This document shows positions 15,661 to 27,029 of a stretch of 64,000 nucleotides of DNA, piece by piece; positions within the stretch are counted from its first letter, which is position 1, and each line of letters opens with the position of its first letter. Both the position numbers and the translations under genes were made by a program. The notes beneath the pieces are model-generated. The model was not told the DNA's origin. It was given only the letters and a program-made list of their open reading frames with translations, and did not search any database. This DNA is from Diphasiastrum complanatum. Its lineage: Eukaryota > Streptophyta > Lycopodiopsida > Lycopodiales > Lycopodiaceae. Location: NCBI GenBank assembly GCA_029204225.1, contig CM055093.1:30825777-30889776 (forward strand). Reading direction: 5' to 3'.

Positions 15661-17060
15661 AGCCTAAGATATCCATGCATATGTCAAGTTTCATGTGAAA
15701 ATTTGCCTTGAAATCAAGATTTTGTGATGTAGATGCATCTCCTTGTCTATCTTTGTGATTTTAGGATCAAGAAGGGTCATAATCATTATGAATGGACCTA
15801 ATCTGGTACTATACAGAATTCGGTACTCGAAAACGTCTGAGGTACAACCAAATTTGATGGTTTGGTTCTCCTCCAAGTTATATTGGATATTGCTTTTCAA
15901 AGAGTGTCGGCTGCTCTAAGTTAGGTATCATAAAACCTTTGTGATACCAGTGTTTGTGCACCGCCACAGGATCAGGGAGGTTATTGACTGGGCGAGGAGG
16001 AACTATGGAGGTGGTTGTAAGATCAGATTTAGAGGGTGAGGAAGCGAGAGGTAGAGAAGAAGCACGAGGGAGGGAAGGGGTGCGAGATGGTGAGAGGCCA
16101 TGAGGAGGAGATGCAATCTCTAATTCGGACATGTTACGATCGATTTGAGAGGTGGTAGTGGCTAATGTCTAAGATTCATACAGAAGGTCCTGGTTGAACG
16201 TGCAATCTCCGTCAGTTCTAAGGTTGAAGTGAGGAAAGGTTAGCTGAAGTTAATGAAAGTCGAAGGTGGAGGCGCATTTGATGAATGGGAAGTCAGAAAT
16301 CTGGCAGGGATGCTGGATAGATGGATCTTGGACAATGGCATTATGATGAGCCAAGGTCGCATTATAGCAGACAATGAGAGTGGTGGGATGATATTGTTGG
16401 CAGTCATAATAGAGGGCTCGGAGCTCGTTATAAGAGAGGTGGAGAGTGTCAAGGACTGCGGCGGTGGTGATGTGGCAGTGCTTAATGTGCTCTACAAGGG
16501 CATCAAAAGGCTTCTCTGATCTTGTGGGGTGATATTCTAGCGCATATCGTACCTGCTAGTGTTGTAAAGATGAAGGGATGAACGAGGGTGGAATGAAGAG
16601 GGAGGTTGAACGAGGTTGAAACGAAGAGAGGGGTTGATGCATCTGATCTAGCTCCAATTGGAAGCATCGATCGTGCAAAAAATTAATGATGACACACAAA
16701 GGCCGGCTACAAGATGGAATGGAGGACTCCCAAAAACATCACAAAAGTAGTCAAAATCCTTAACTTGGATAAACCCAGTAAGGACATCAAAAACAAAAAT
16801 ATTTTTTTTGACCTCCGATGCAATATGATAAATATGAATGACATCAGAATTAGAGAGGGGAGAAGCCAGGAATGGCAGAGAAAATTAATAAAAAACTAGT
16901 CTAATCAAATACTAAAAAATAAGAAGTAAATTACCGTCTAGAGCAGTGGAAAACTCCGGAACGGCCTTGAACTACTTTTTGAGGGTTTTCATCTGGCCTT
17001 CTACTGCTTGGAGCGCTTGCTCGTCTTTTGGAAACGTGGCCCGTAGAGTTGCCAATTTGG

Positions 17061-17062
<2 letters not shown>
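15661..17062. other. Possible decayed internal region of the LTR element
   Basis: Short frames on both strands (for example 15878-16132 minus and 16253-16519 plus) lie in the internal position of a retrotransposon. A minus-strand reading through 16240-16560 resembles loosely conserved plant retroelement gag-like text, but no zinc knuckle, protease or reverse transcriptase motif is present. I would not call a gene here. Confidence 0.3.
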
Positions 17063-17145
<83 letters not shown>

Positions 17146-17156
17146 GTGTGTGTGTG
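17063..17156. repeat. (CT)n then (GT)n microsatellite
   Basis: About 78 bp of CT followed by about 15 bp of GT. Confidence 0.97.
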
Positions 17157-19491
17157 ATACCTACATGCATTATTTTGATGATGAGTTGTGCACATTTCAT
17201 AGCATTATCATTTACATACATTGTTTATGTATTTTCAAAGTAAAAGATATTGATATGTATGCTTAATCAAAACTTAGACAAGCATAATATAGTACAAACT
17301 GTATAGTTATTGAACAATTATTTGCTTGGCACCATGATTATGTTCTAAAAGTGAACGAAGAATTTTACATCGTGGCATTGATAATCACCGGCCCAGTTAC
17401 TTCGATGCACTATAGTTGGCTCTTGGACAGTAGTGAAAACTACTAATTCTGCACCTATAAGGTGAGATTGTTGGGTGTGGTCTAATTACGACCCTCATTT
17501 TGGGTGCTAGCTAGTAAATTGTAGCTTATAATCAGCATGGCATTATTGGAATAGGGTGCACGATTCTATGTTTGGGCCACCCAGCACTAAAAATGTTGGC
17601 TAAATCCTCTGATTCTCTTACAATAAGAGGAGAACGTGGAAGAGGGAGAGATAGGTTCCAAGAATTTCCTTGGAATTCCTGTGGAAGGTAGTAATGGAGG
17701 AGGCTTTAAAAGGGAGGAGAGCTCACTAGTCTTTTCCAGCATCTCTTTTGTAGAGACCTTGTTTTAGGCTTTACGTGTGCATTTTCTTTAAAAGGTTAAA
17801 TGGAAGATCATGGCAATTGGCTACATTTGTTTTCTTGCAAAATGGATAAAGAAGGGCCCCTTCCTCTTCCCTCCATAGGTCCAAGTTTCTCATAGTTGTT
17901 GGCATGGCAACCTTCTCTCAGCTACTGGCACCTCTTCCTTCTCTTTTCTTTTACTTTTTTGGAACTAGCATGTGGATCTTCAAATACAGGTCCTGCTTGT
18001 GACAAGTTCTTTTTATCTGCATGCTAGAAGAGTGTGGATTCTCCCAAGTGTTGTGTGCACTCTGTAAATGTATGATGAGTTTTGAAGGTAATGATTAATG
18101 GAAGGAAACATGCTTCGCTTGTTCTTTGAATAGAGGAATGATTGTTAGATGAGCCCAATTTCAAGGGTAAAATTCCTACTGTTGCAAAGAGGAAGTCCTC
18201 GTGTTCAAAAGTGATATAGTTTTACCTTGAGACTGCAGGTAAATTGAAGTAACGTCTGGATAACATAAGCAAATCCAACTCTTAATGTGTGTGTCTCTTT
18301 CCATTCATGTGATAACAATACTCGAAGATGATGCATCACAAATGTGTGCATGGATGACTGGAAAGCAATCATCAGACAACTGTTTGTTCTTTGCCACGAA
18401 AATTATTTTATGTATTTTGTGGCTGCTGCATGTACTTGATTGTTACATGTAGGGGTTGCCAATGGTGATTAGTACAAAGCAGGAGATATCTTGCAGCATC
18501 TTCTTGGTGGTGTTGCCAGAAATATAGATAGCTTGTAAGAGTGTTCTTGTTCATTTACCACATGCTTGGACTAATCATAGAAGATAGTCTCAGTTTGTTT
18601 AACTTGGCAGCACTCATAGTTTCTGTTGAAGATCAACAGACATCACGTCCTCTGTTCAGATTATGCATCAATGAACTTCCACAAAGTCATCCAAATATAA
18701 CAGTTACAAGCGAGTGAATTCAATCCCACAAAGAATTCTGGCTACTCTTAGTGAGGTTCCATATTCTTTTGATCACCATATGCCTTTGAATCTTTTTCCA
18801 AAGATGCAGAAGTTTAAAAGAATCCCCTAAGATTGTGGTAAGTCTATTTATTACAGAGTTTTATGGAAAGAGCCACACATCAGGCTCACAAAAATTGCCC
18901 CTACAGAGAAACTGCTCTCCATAGACATTACCTCGTATGTCTTCTGCTGGCAAAATGGCATCAATTATCATGGAGCTTTAATCAGAGAATAGCATGCAAC
19001 ATCCCAGAAGGAAGACAGCAGGATTTTGAATTGCTAGTACTTCAATTGCATTAAATCAGATAAGCACAGTACTTCAAATAGGAGGAACAAGTTCTAGTGG
19101 CAAATCAGCTTGTAGAAAGTATACAGCACTCTAGAAAAAGGTCAATTGCTTCATCTGCTATGGAAACAGAACACTAAGGCAAATAAGTTACTTGCTGCTT
19201 GTCCAACACAGCAAAAGCAAACCTTGTGCATGAAGGAAAAAAAACCTGTTATACAAGATTTCTCTGATCAAGGGTGGAAATCGATTTATGAGCGTAAACA
19301 TGGAAATTCTTTCACAAAAAAGTTGCAAGCCTCAGCCTTACAAACAGTGTTGCAGATTTACTATTGCACAGCAGAATTGTTAATAACACGGTACTTTTGT
19401 TGATACACTGTAGTACATCAGAAGACCTGGACATGATCATAAATGGCCAGGGTAAACCTTTGACCACCTCATCTCTACAGGTTGCATGCGA
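17157..19491. other. No recognised gene; possible 3' flank of the RZ-1-like gene
   Basis: No frame exceeds about 85 codons. The part just below 19491 should be the 3' untranslated region of the minus-strand RNA-binding protein gene. No other signal is evident. Confidence 0.45.
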
Positions 19492-20037
19492 TCAAGGACG
19501 ATCATAAGAAGATCGGCGTTCTTTTCGATCACTGGACCGGTGATAGGGACCTAGCTTTTCCCTGTAGCTACTACCTCCATTTCGAGCACCCCCATGTCGA
19601 CTATCTTGATCACGATAGTCTCGCTTTCCTTCTCTGTGGTACCGATCTCCGTGACGTGAATTATAGTCATCATAGTCACTATAGCGGCCTCTGCCACTTC
19701 TGATGCTATAGTCATCACTGCCTCGGTGACTTTCAGAACGATGATATTCCCGACTACCAGCATATCGGTCTCGAGATCTTGACGAACAATCTCTGGCCCA
19801 GTGACCTGGCCTTCCACATTTGAAGCAATCGCTTCCTCTTCCCCCCCGACTATGACCATTGTCATTACCATATCCACCATCTCCTTCAACCTTAGGCTTT
19901 GCTACATTCACAGATATTATCCGCCCATCCAACTCCTTATTATGAAAACGGTCAATGGCTTCATCCAATGACTCCTGATCAGCAAATGTGACAAATCCAA
20001 AGCCTCGTGAGTGACCAGTATCTCTGTCTAGCATCAC
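19492..20037 (-). CDS. RZ-1-type RNA-binding protein, 3' exon (RRM plus zinc knuckle)
   Basis: This exon encodes 181 residues ending RSSYDRP and a TGA. Numbering from its first codon, residues 11-18 are RGFGFVTF, the RNP1 motif of an RRM. Residues 71-84 are CFKCGRPGHWARDC, a CX2CX4HX4C zinc knuckle. The tail is rich in Arg, Asp, Ser, Tyr and Gly (YSDYDDYNSRHGDRYHR). This order matches the plant RZ-1 family of nuclear glycine-rich RNA-binding proteins, known to act in pre-mRNA splicing and stress responses; that role here is by family only. The exon begins after a TTTCATGAAGCAG acceptor, so VMLDRDTG follows directly from the missing RRM first half (RNP2). I found no 5' exon in the window. A frame extending to 20061 is intron read-through. 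Confidence 0.88.
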   Translation of the reverse strand: MMLDRDTGHSRGFGFVTFADQESLDEAIDRFHNKELDGRIISVNVAKPKVEGDGGYGNDNGHSRGGRGSDCFKCGRPGHWARDCSSRSRDRYAGSREYHRSESHRGSDDYSIRSGRGRYSDYDDYNSRHGDRYHREGKRDYRDQDSRHGGARNGGSSYREKLGPYHRSSDRKERRSSYDRP

Positions 20038-20638
20038 CTGCTTCATGAAATAAGGTACCAAGGCTATTAGAAATGGTATGTGACTAGAAGAGATTCAGAG
20101 CACTCGATAAGTTTTTTTTTATCAATAACCACCCTTTGAGCTGCACAAAGGACAGAGTTTTCCACACAGGCATTTCTCTTTCAAATCATTAGGCATCACA
20201 AAAACCTTTTAAATCCTTTTTGCAGCAGGTGTGCTGCATACATACATAGACATGGATTATGAGCATCAATGGGTACTTTTGTTTTAACAGTCTCTTCATG
20301 CAGGAGACACCCATGGATGATCTCAGTGTAGTCTGCCTTGAAAAACATTTTGAGAGAACAAAAATAGCAAAACATTGATGACATATAACAAAACCACAGT
20401 ATAACTTATGCAGCAATGAGATTCTCATACAGAGTTACATGATGCACCATGATATACACTACAGCATATACTGGGCATTGCTAATGAACTGTCAAATATG
20501 ACAAAGATAGAGATTCACAATGCGATTATTACTACTGCCATTCAACTTTGCTGCACTATAGCGTTCTAAACATAGGATGCTGACTATTTCGAAAGACTGA
20601 AAATTTCATGCCAGCACAAATTGAAAAATTCTCATAAC
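20038..20638 (-). other. Intron or upstream region of the RZ-1-like gene
   Basis: The acceptor CAG lies at 20038-20040 on the minus strand. Upstream sequence has no RNP2-containing exon (expected text like FVGGL). If the first exon lies beyond the window's transposons, element A sits inside this intron. Confidence 0.45.
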
Positions 20639-20646
20639 CTATGAAT

Positions 20647-20700
20647 CATAGTTGCAGTGCGATTCTGAATCGCGATCCCGATTCGCGATTCGGGATTTTC
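20647..20700 (+). repeat. Left terminal inverted repeat and subterminal words of element A
   Basis: CATAG start, then GAATCGCGATCCCGATTCGC, a pair of inverted ATCGCGAT-type words that probably bind transposase or form a hairpin. Confidence 0.8.
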
Positions 20701-21073
20701 CCAGAATCGTGTAAAATCGATTTTTTTTTTTTTTTTGAAATTTTTTTGTGCAGTATGGGTATCAAATGAAAGCCCTGATCGAAGGGAATATGATTGTGTA
20801 GTTTGCCGACTGTTTCAAGTGCAAGATGGTCCCTTTTAGGTGTATTAAATCCTAGGTTTACAACTTTACGCTAAAGCTGCATCCCATATAAAAAAAAGAG
20901 AACACATTGGGGGCATTCCCAATGAACATAGCAGGAATCTCCCTTTCTCTGATTCTCCCTCTCTCTATCTCTCTCTGATCACAACAAACGGAACTAAAAC
21001 CATGCTGAACAAAAACCTAGCTGAATCATTCTGAACTTTAGCCTTAAATGAAACAATTTTTGACAAAACAACC

Positions 21074-21075
<2 letters not shown>

Positions 21076-21146
<71 letters not shown>
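21076..21146. repeat. (CT)n microsatellite inside element A
   Basis: About 71 bp of CT between the left terminus and the 3' end of the transposase gene. Confidence 0.97.
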
Positions 21147-21147
<1 letters not shown>

Positions 21148-21316
21148 AACCATAAATCATAAACCATAAAACCGAAGTTACTCAACTAAAACCACAAAGA
21201 ACAATACTGAATCACGACAATGTTGTGAATAGGATCATCATAATATATAATATCGGGCCACATGGCACCAAAAAGGGGTACAATGATGTTCCATGAACGT
21301 AATGAAAACTATACAA

Positions 21317-23618
21317 CTAAGGCTCATCAAAGTCATGGTAGGATAAATCATCCGAATCAGTGGACTGTAGGTCCCATGGGTCCGCAGATGAATCGGAATT
21401 GGAGGGAGCCATATGTCGTGGTGTGGCCCTGGCTCTACTGCGTGCTCTGGATCCCTGCTGCGTGCCCTGGATTTGGACCACCCCCCTCCCCCTGCCTCTG
21501 CCTCTGCCTCTCTCCCCTCCTCTGGCCCCCATCTGGCTGCCCCCAGTCCTGTGTCTACTCCGTCGTGCCTGTGTGTCAGGTGGCTGTGACCCTACGCCCT
21601 GGGATGGCCTACCCACTGTGATGATGCCTGGCCGATGGCTGCCTGTGATGCTCCACTCATGTCCACAAAAAGAGTACTCAGTCCCCCCCTCCCAGAACCT
21701 CTAGGTCTCCCCCTAGGCCTACGTGCAGGAATGGTTGGCTCCTCCTCTGTCTCTGCATCGGGGTCCACTAGCAGGTCATCCAGGTCATCCCCCTATGCCT
21801 CCGCCCACATCTCCTCGTCCTCCTCCGTATCCCCCTCAACCCACTCCTCCTCCTCCACATAGTCTGCCCCGAGCATCTCTCCACCCTCTGAGCCCTCGTC
21901 ATCTCCCTCCTCAACCCTCTCCCTCTGCCTCTCTGTCCTCCTCTGCCGCCGTAAAGCCCGTGCGTCAGCTTGTGCCTGTCTGTAGAACTCTCTATGGATC
22001 TCATCATCCATCTCCTCCTGCGTGGGTGGTGCCCGAGGAGCAGCAACTATCGAATCCACCAAGCAAGTGTCAGGGTCCACCTACAACCAAAAACAATACA
22101 TTGTTGTCAGGCAGGTATTGTGCAACTCACTGCATATTTTGAAAGCAAATCAATTCATCAAAGCATAGCAAGAAAAAAGGGCTGGTGATGTGACTCACCT
22201 CGAGCATCTGACCCTCTCCTCGTGTGCGCCTCAACATACGGCCGTTGGTGTTCCCTACACTGCTCGATGGACAACATGTTCCTCTTCTGCGTGTGATACA
22301 AGGCCCAGGTGCTCCAATTCCGCTCGCAAGCTCCTGCTGAACGGTCCTGTGCAAGGACTCTCTCAGTCAATCGCCTCAGGTCACCTGTGCTGCGCCCGTG
22401 GATGCACCACCATGTAACGGGCCTCAACTGATCCTCCCTCGGCCGACTCTGCTCTCCATCGAAAGGAAACTGGAAGCGCTCAAATGCGAGCAGCTGGCTT
22501 GCAATGTTGGCCAGAATCGGACCTGTTGGCAAAAGGAAAAACATGGCACATGTAAGACCCCTCGAATTCACACACTACCAATGAGTACAATACTGCAGTA
22601 ACATTGCTACCAACCGATTTCTCACACGTACCCGGTCCGGGCCATACGCGCTCCGTGTACTCCACCAATCCTTGGTGCAACTCCGAATCGTCCCTCTCTC
22701 GGGTAGAGCGCCAGAAGGGGTGCAACATGTGGGCCACGGCGTGGATGGGTCGGTGAAAGTAGTCCCATCTGGCCTCCCAGATACGTGAGATCTCGTGCCT
22801 CCTGCAGCAGACAAATTACAACAATCACTAAACCATAGCATAAAAGAAATGCATCAGACTTGAGTGAGAAACAACAAACTAGACACTGAAGAGTCATACC
22901 TGTGCTCATCCAAGGCTGACAACAGAATCCCCTCGTCGATGCGGTCCATGAACTCATAAATGAGACCGAGGGTGCACCCCTCACGGTCTACCAGGCGCAG
23001 CACTCTGAAAATGGGTAGAAGGATCCCAATAATCTCCTCAGCAGCTCTCCAGAACTCGTCGCTGTACACAGTGGACTGGAAAAATGCCGAATGGGGGAGG
23101 TCTGTAAAGCCCCGGAAGGCCACGTTGGAAACCATCCGCCGCAATGCGTCCTTCACCACCACCAATCGCTCTAGCACCAAGAAGTAAATCGCAAAGCGTG
23201 TGGGTGCGGGCTTCTTCAGGTTTAGGGTGGAGAAGGTGCGGAACAGGGCCAACACACGCCTCTTCTTGGTGACAAAAGTGACCAGGCGCATGGCCGTAGT
23301 AGTGATCTGCAACACAAACATCCACAGTACCGGGCCCGTACATGGTAGACAACCTTTGCAGATCCTCATCCGAAATCCTGGGGCAATCAAATATGCCCAA
23401 TGTCCGCCCATCTGGCCCTCTGACCCACAGCAAGTGAGCCCTAACCCTGGTGAGTGATCCCGTGAAGTGACCACCGCAATGCAAGCATCTCCATCTACGG
23501 GTGCCTGAGCCATGGTGTGTGCCCACATCCCCGTCGATAAGCTCAAGCTCGGCCCAAAGGCCTCGGTCGCGCACTGGCATGGTATCAACACGACCCTAAA
23601 CCTGCAAACAACAAACAA
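21317..23618 (-). pseudogene. hAT transposase gene of element A, disabled
   Basis: Read on the minus strand from 23580: a BED-type zinc finger (RCLHCGGHFTGSLTRVRAHL with a later Cys) is followed soon by the downstream part of the core (VTFVTKKRRVLALFRTF, then GCTLGLIYEFMDRIDEG). An acceptor-like TTTGTGTTGCAG precedes the core. The DUF659 part with the first two catalytic acids (SDGWTD and TDNATN in element B) is absent, so a large internal deletion has removed the active site. Further exons encode YFHRPIHAVAHMLHP, the C-terminal dimerisation signature ACERNWSTWALYHTQKRN at about 22310, an acidic segment and an Arg-Gly-rich tail ending at 21317. It could supply DNA binding or dimerisation at most. 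Confidence 0.85.
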
Positions 23619-24435
23619 TCAGGCAAACGTTCAGTAGAAAAAAAATACATTGCATTGAACAACATTACCGAGCTCAAATAGAGCTCAAAATACCAGAGCA
23701 TACATCAGAACGATTCCAGTTCACACATCATATCAAGTGCCAAGAAGAACATGAGATTAGGGCGTGGGATAGAATAATTTCAGTATGAGGGATAACAGGC
23801 GACTGACATTAGCGTCGAAGTCCGTGCAGGCATAAAGGAGTGCAGTGTGGGCCTAAACCGCGCCCCTAGCAGATGTTTGCACGATGGTCCACGCCTAAAC
23901 CCTAAAAAGTATGGAATCAGGGCATGAAAATTGAAATTTGTGATACGGACGTAGACAGGCGAAACGAAGGTCATAGGAGTCTGTGCAGGCATGTGGAAAT
24001 GCATTCTACGCTCAGACATCACCTCACTCGGTTTTCAACAAGTCATTTTGTGAAAATGGCAAAAAAACACAAGCATTTGGAATATGGTGTTCAAATCTCG
24101 CTAGGCGTGCCGTAACGGCTGAAACTGACACTGTAGGAATCACTGTGGGCGTGGAGAAACGTGGTCTAGAGCCAAACTACGCTCGATTTGGTTGCCTACA
24201 GCTCAATGTCAACAATTGCAAAAAATCAAGCCTACACTTACCAAATATCGAAAATTGGTCGTTTCGCTCTCCACGAAGCTCTGACCCACCCGGCATCGTG
24301 CACACCACCTCCGTATCGCCGAGTAGATGCCTACCTATTCACTTGCGAAGATTGGACGCCCACAGCTCTCAGAAAAAAATTTGCCTCCTCCACTGCTGGC
24401 GCAGCTCTGTCCGCGAGGAGGCCCGAAATCAGGTT

Positions 24436-24516
24436 TTTTTTTTTTTTTTTTTGCTATTCGCTGCAGCGAATCGCGATAATCGCGAAGCTAGCGAATTGCG
24501 ATTCGCTACATGTATG
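24436..24516 (-). repeat. Right terminal inverted repeat of element A
   Basis: After a T tract the sequence holds GCAGCGAATCGCGATAATCG, GCGAATTGCGATTCGC and the terminal CTACATGTATG. The words are inverted relative to the left end. Confidence 0.8.
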
Positions 24517-24524
24517 CTATGAAT

Positions 24525-24916
24525 CTACCAAGGTTGCATCCCTCGAAAGAAAAAACTTAATGTTAGGCTCATACCATAAGATCATAAGGGTGAAACATCA
24601 TTTTTCTGTCACATACAAGAGAAGCGACACTTGAAAGTTCAACTTATGGATATGAGGTGTTTATAGCAATTCCTCCACCATTTGCTACAAATTTGAACAT
24701 TCAATAACCACTTAGCTTTTTCACATACATCTCTTTGTCTGTCTTTATCAACAGAATTAGTCACTTGCTTTGTGGCGAACCTTCTTGAGAATTCTATATG
24801 CCATGCAAAACATTTATATGTGAGATTTCTATAACATGTCATGTGCAGTTATATCAAGGAAAGATTGTATAATGAGAGGTCAGATAGCAAATCTCTTACA
24901 AAAAATACCAAATAAA
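24525..24916. other. Flank of element A, nothing recognised
   Basis: AT-rich DNA without supported features. It would continue the DNA at 20638 before insertion of element A. Confidence 0.5.
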
Positions 24917-25260
24917 CATAATATATATCTAAGGAAGCGGACCCTGGACGCGGACGCCTCAGGGGTGCGTCCGGGGGGGGGTGATGCATCCGGCATTTTC
25001 CAAAAAACAAAATACAGGCCCCTGCCCTCACTGTCCCACATGCCCAAAGCGAAATAAAAACAATTTATGACCCCTACCCCCCCCTCCCCGGAATTGATTA
25101 TCAGAGGGTGTCTGGCACCCACCTGCCCCCTCCTGTTAAAAAATAGGAAAACGGTACCCAAAAAAATTTGCAACCTAACCACTGCCCATGCCTCCCATGT
25201 CTAATATCTACAGAATCGGACATGAAAGAGCAACAATTTATATTTTTTGAGTCTCCAGAA
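24917..25260 (-). repeat. GC-rich fold-back family, partial copy 1
   Basis: From a TATATATCTAAGGAAGCGG junction this copy runs through GGACGCGGACGCC words, then a block conserved in other copies (TTTGGCA- or CTGGCACC-like, TTGCAA..., CTGCCCATGCCTCCCAT). It is the reverse complement of much of 44300-44570 and 42310-42620, and parallel to 58020-58270. Confidence 0.75.
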
Positions 25261-25339
25261 CTCTGTCTCGTGCCCTCGCCATCTCTCTCTCCCTGATGAA
25301 TCTATATTATACTATTATATAAATACAGGTAAACGATGC

Positions 25340-25720
25340 GCTCCCCGGATGAACTTCAACAACTTACTGATTACTTATGCTCCACAATGTCATTCAACAT
25401 AGGGAAGTTCAAGACCTACACACACTACCATGGCCTATGTGATGAGATAGGTTTAGGATTTTGGGATGAACTCCAACAACAACACTGAAAGGAAACAGGA
25501 ATTCTGTCACTGCTGCAGCAAAACAGAATGGGATGATTGGACCACAAGTTTCTGGGAGAAATGAATGCCCACCAGAAGGCAGACAAGCTCTCAAGACAGG
25601 GAATGTCTTATATGATGAGATTGGTTTTCCGCCGGATGAACTTCAACAACTTACTAATTACTTATGCAAAACTGTGTCATTCACTATAGGGAGGCCCCAA
25701 GACCTACACACTACTATGCC
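25340..25720. repeat. Dispersed repeat with GATGAACTTCAACAACTTAC
   Basis: Two direct copies (near 25348 and 25636) share GATGAACTTCAACAACTTAC, TAATTACTTATGC-like text, TGTCATTCAC/A ATAGGG and AAGACCTACACAC. Related copies occur near 25870, at 41140-41230 and 44060-44160 (inverted), and at 55406-55490. It does not encode an extended protein and looks like part of a widely copied non-coding element tail. Confidence 0.7.
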
Positions 25721-25727
25721 CATTTCG

Positions 25728-26600
25728 CTAGACCTGATTGCGTTTCGCACCCTGTGACGAGCCATTCTGACTGAACGATACCCGAATCGCACCAAGGACG
25801 ATCCCTTGGGTTCGTATCGGGACCACGAACCTGTGGACTGTATTCCCGGCATTATACACGAGTTCAAGTGGAACTTCAACAACTTACTAATTACTTATGG
25901 CACAACTTCAACAAACGGCAACGTGCTGTCGAAATTTTGCATACCGACACGGGGGCTCCGAAACATCTCCCAGTTTTCACAAAGTGTCCCTGAAGCCCTG
26001 TTTAACGTCGAACTTCGGACGAACGTTTTGGGCGGGCCGTCCGTCCGTTCCTCATCCTATATGTTCCCACAGGTTCCTATCGAGGTTGTCCACTGGCCGA
26101 AACAGACAACACCTAAAACGGATCCTGTTTGGAGAAACGGGGCCATCGGACGGAAAGTTGCAAAACTAGTCCATTTCGCTTGACCTAATTCCGTTTCTAT
26201 CCCGTCGAAGTGCTATTTTGACCAAACGATAGCCGAATCGAGCCAAGCTCGGTCCCTTGAGTTCGTATTGGGATCACGAATCTGTGGACTGTATTCCTGG
26301 GCCATTTTGTCGATTCCAAATGTTTTCAGTTCTTGTCCCTCGTCCTGTCTGTTCCGACAGGTTGCTATCGAGGTTGTCCACTGGCCGAATCAGACGGCAC
26401 CTGAAACGGATCCTGTTTGAAGAAACGGGTCGTCAGACGGAAAGCTGCAAAACTAGTCCATTCTGCTTGACCTAATTGCGTTTCTCTCCCGTTGAAGGGC
26501 CATTTTGACCGAACGATACCCGAATCAAGCCAGGCTCGATCCCTTGGGTTCGTATCGGGATCACAAACCTGTGGACTGTATTCATGGACCATTAATGCAT
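25728..26600 (+). repeat. Three-copy repeat around CTGTGGACTGTATTC
   Basis: A block reading GACCTAATTGCGTTTC..., then ACGATACCCGAATC, TTGGGTTCGTATCGGGA and CTGTGGACTGTATTC occurs at 25728, 26182 and 26470. A linked block (CTATCGAGGTTGTCCACTGG ... CGGATCCTGTTTG) precedes the second and third. The same blocks are inverted at 40570-40830 and part recurs at 56200-56245. Confidence 0.75.
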
Positions 26601-26780
26601 TCTACACAAGTTTAAGTGTATGCTACACAAGTGCTGCTTTGATGTTGAATCTGCGCATACCTGTGGTGCAGTACCTACGACACAATGAGGATGTGGGGTT
26701 GATGATATGTATGGCTGTGGTTATGATGATTATGGTTGTGGCTTGTTTTGATGGTTATGGCTATGGGGTTGTGGGTTTAT

Positions 26781-26850
26781 GATGATTTGTTAGGGTTTAG
26801 GGTTTAGGGTGTTATGTTAACGGTGCCATTTGTTAGGGTGTCGGGTTTAG
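26781..26850 (+). repeat. Short interstitial telomere-like run
   Basis: TTAGGGTTTAGGGTTTAGGG followed by degenerate TTAGGGTG and GGGTTTAGCG. It corresponds, inverted, to the CCCTAAACCC text at 40134-40255. Confidence 0.75.
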
Positions 26851-26909
26851 CGTGTTATGTTCCATGGTTGGACATGATGCAGATGATATGAGAGACATGA
26901 AGATGTGCT

Positions 26910-27010
<101 letters not shown>

Positions 27011-27029
27011 TTGCACAGAGCAAAGGATG

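Larger units (their letters stand above)
20647..24516 (-). mobile_element. hAT transposon A, complete ends, 3.87 kb
   Basis: The element is flanked by an exact 8-bp duplication CTATGAAT at 20639-20646 and 24517-24524, the length typical of hAT superfamily insertion. Its ends are imperfect inverted repeats: the left starts CATAGTTGCAGTGCGATTC and the right, read inward, starts CATACATGTAGCGAATCGC. Both subterminal regions are packed with ATTCGCGAT / GAATCGCGA words. Inside is a minus-strand transposase gene with BED finger, core and dimerisation parts, missing the catalytic centre. A (CT)n run lies at 21076-21146. Confidence 0.92.

Noticed and set aside
18863-19403. Plus-strand ORFs of 63 and 85 codons near the RZ-1 exon
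   Set aside because: Short, no recognised motif, no splice or start context; left as intergenic.
21262-22142. Plus-strand proline/serine-rich ORFs inside element A
   Set aside because: Antisense shadows of the acidic and Arg-rich transposase tail.
26781-26850. Chromosome end or telomere
   Set aside because: Only a few TTTAGGG units, flanked on both sides by ordinary repeats.
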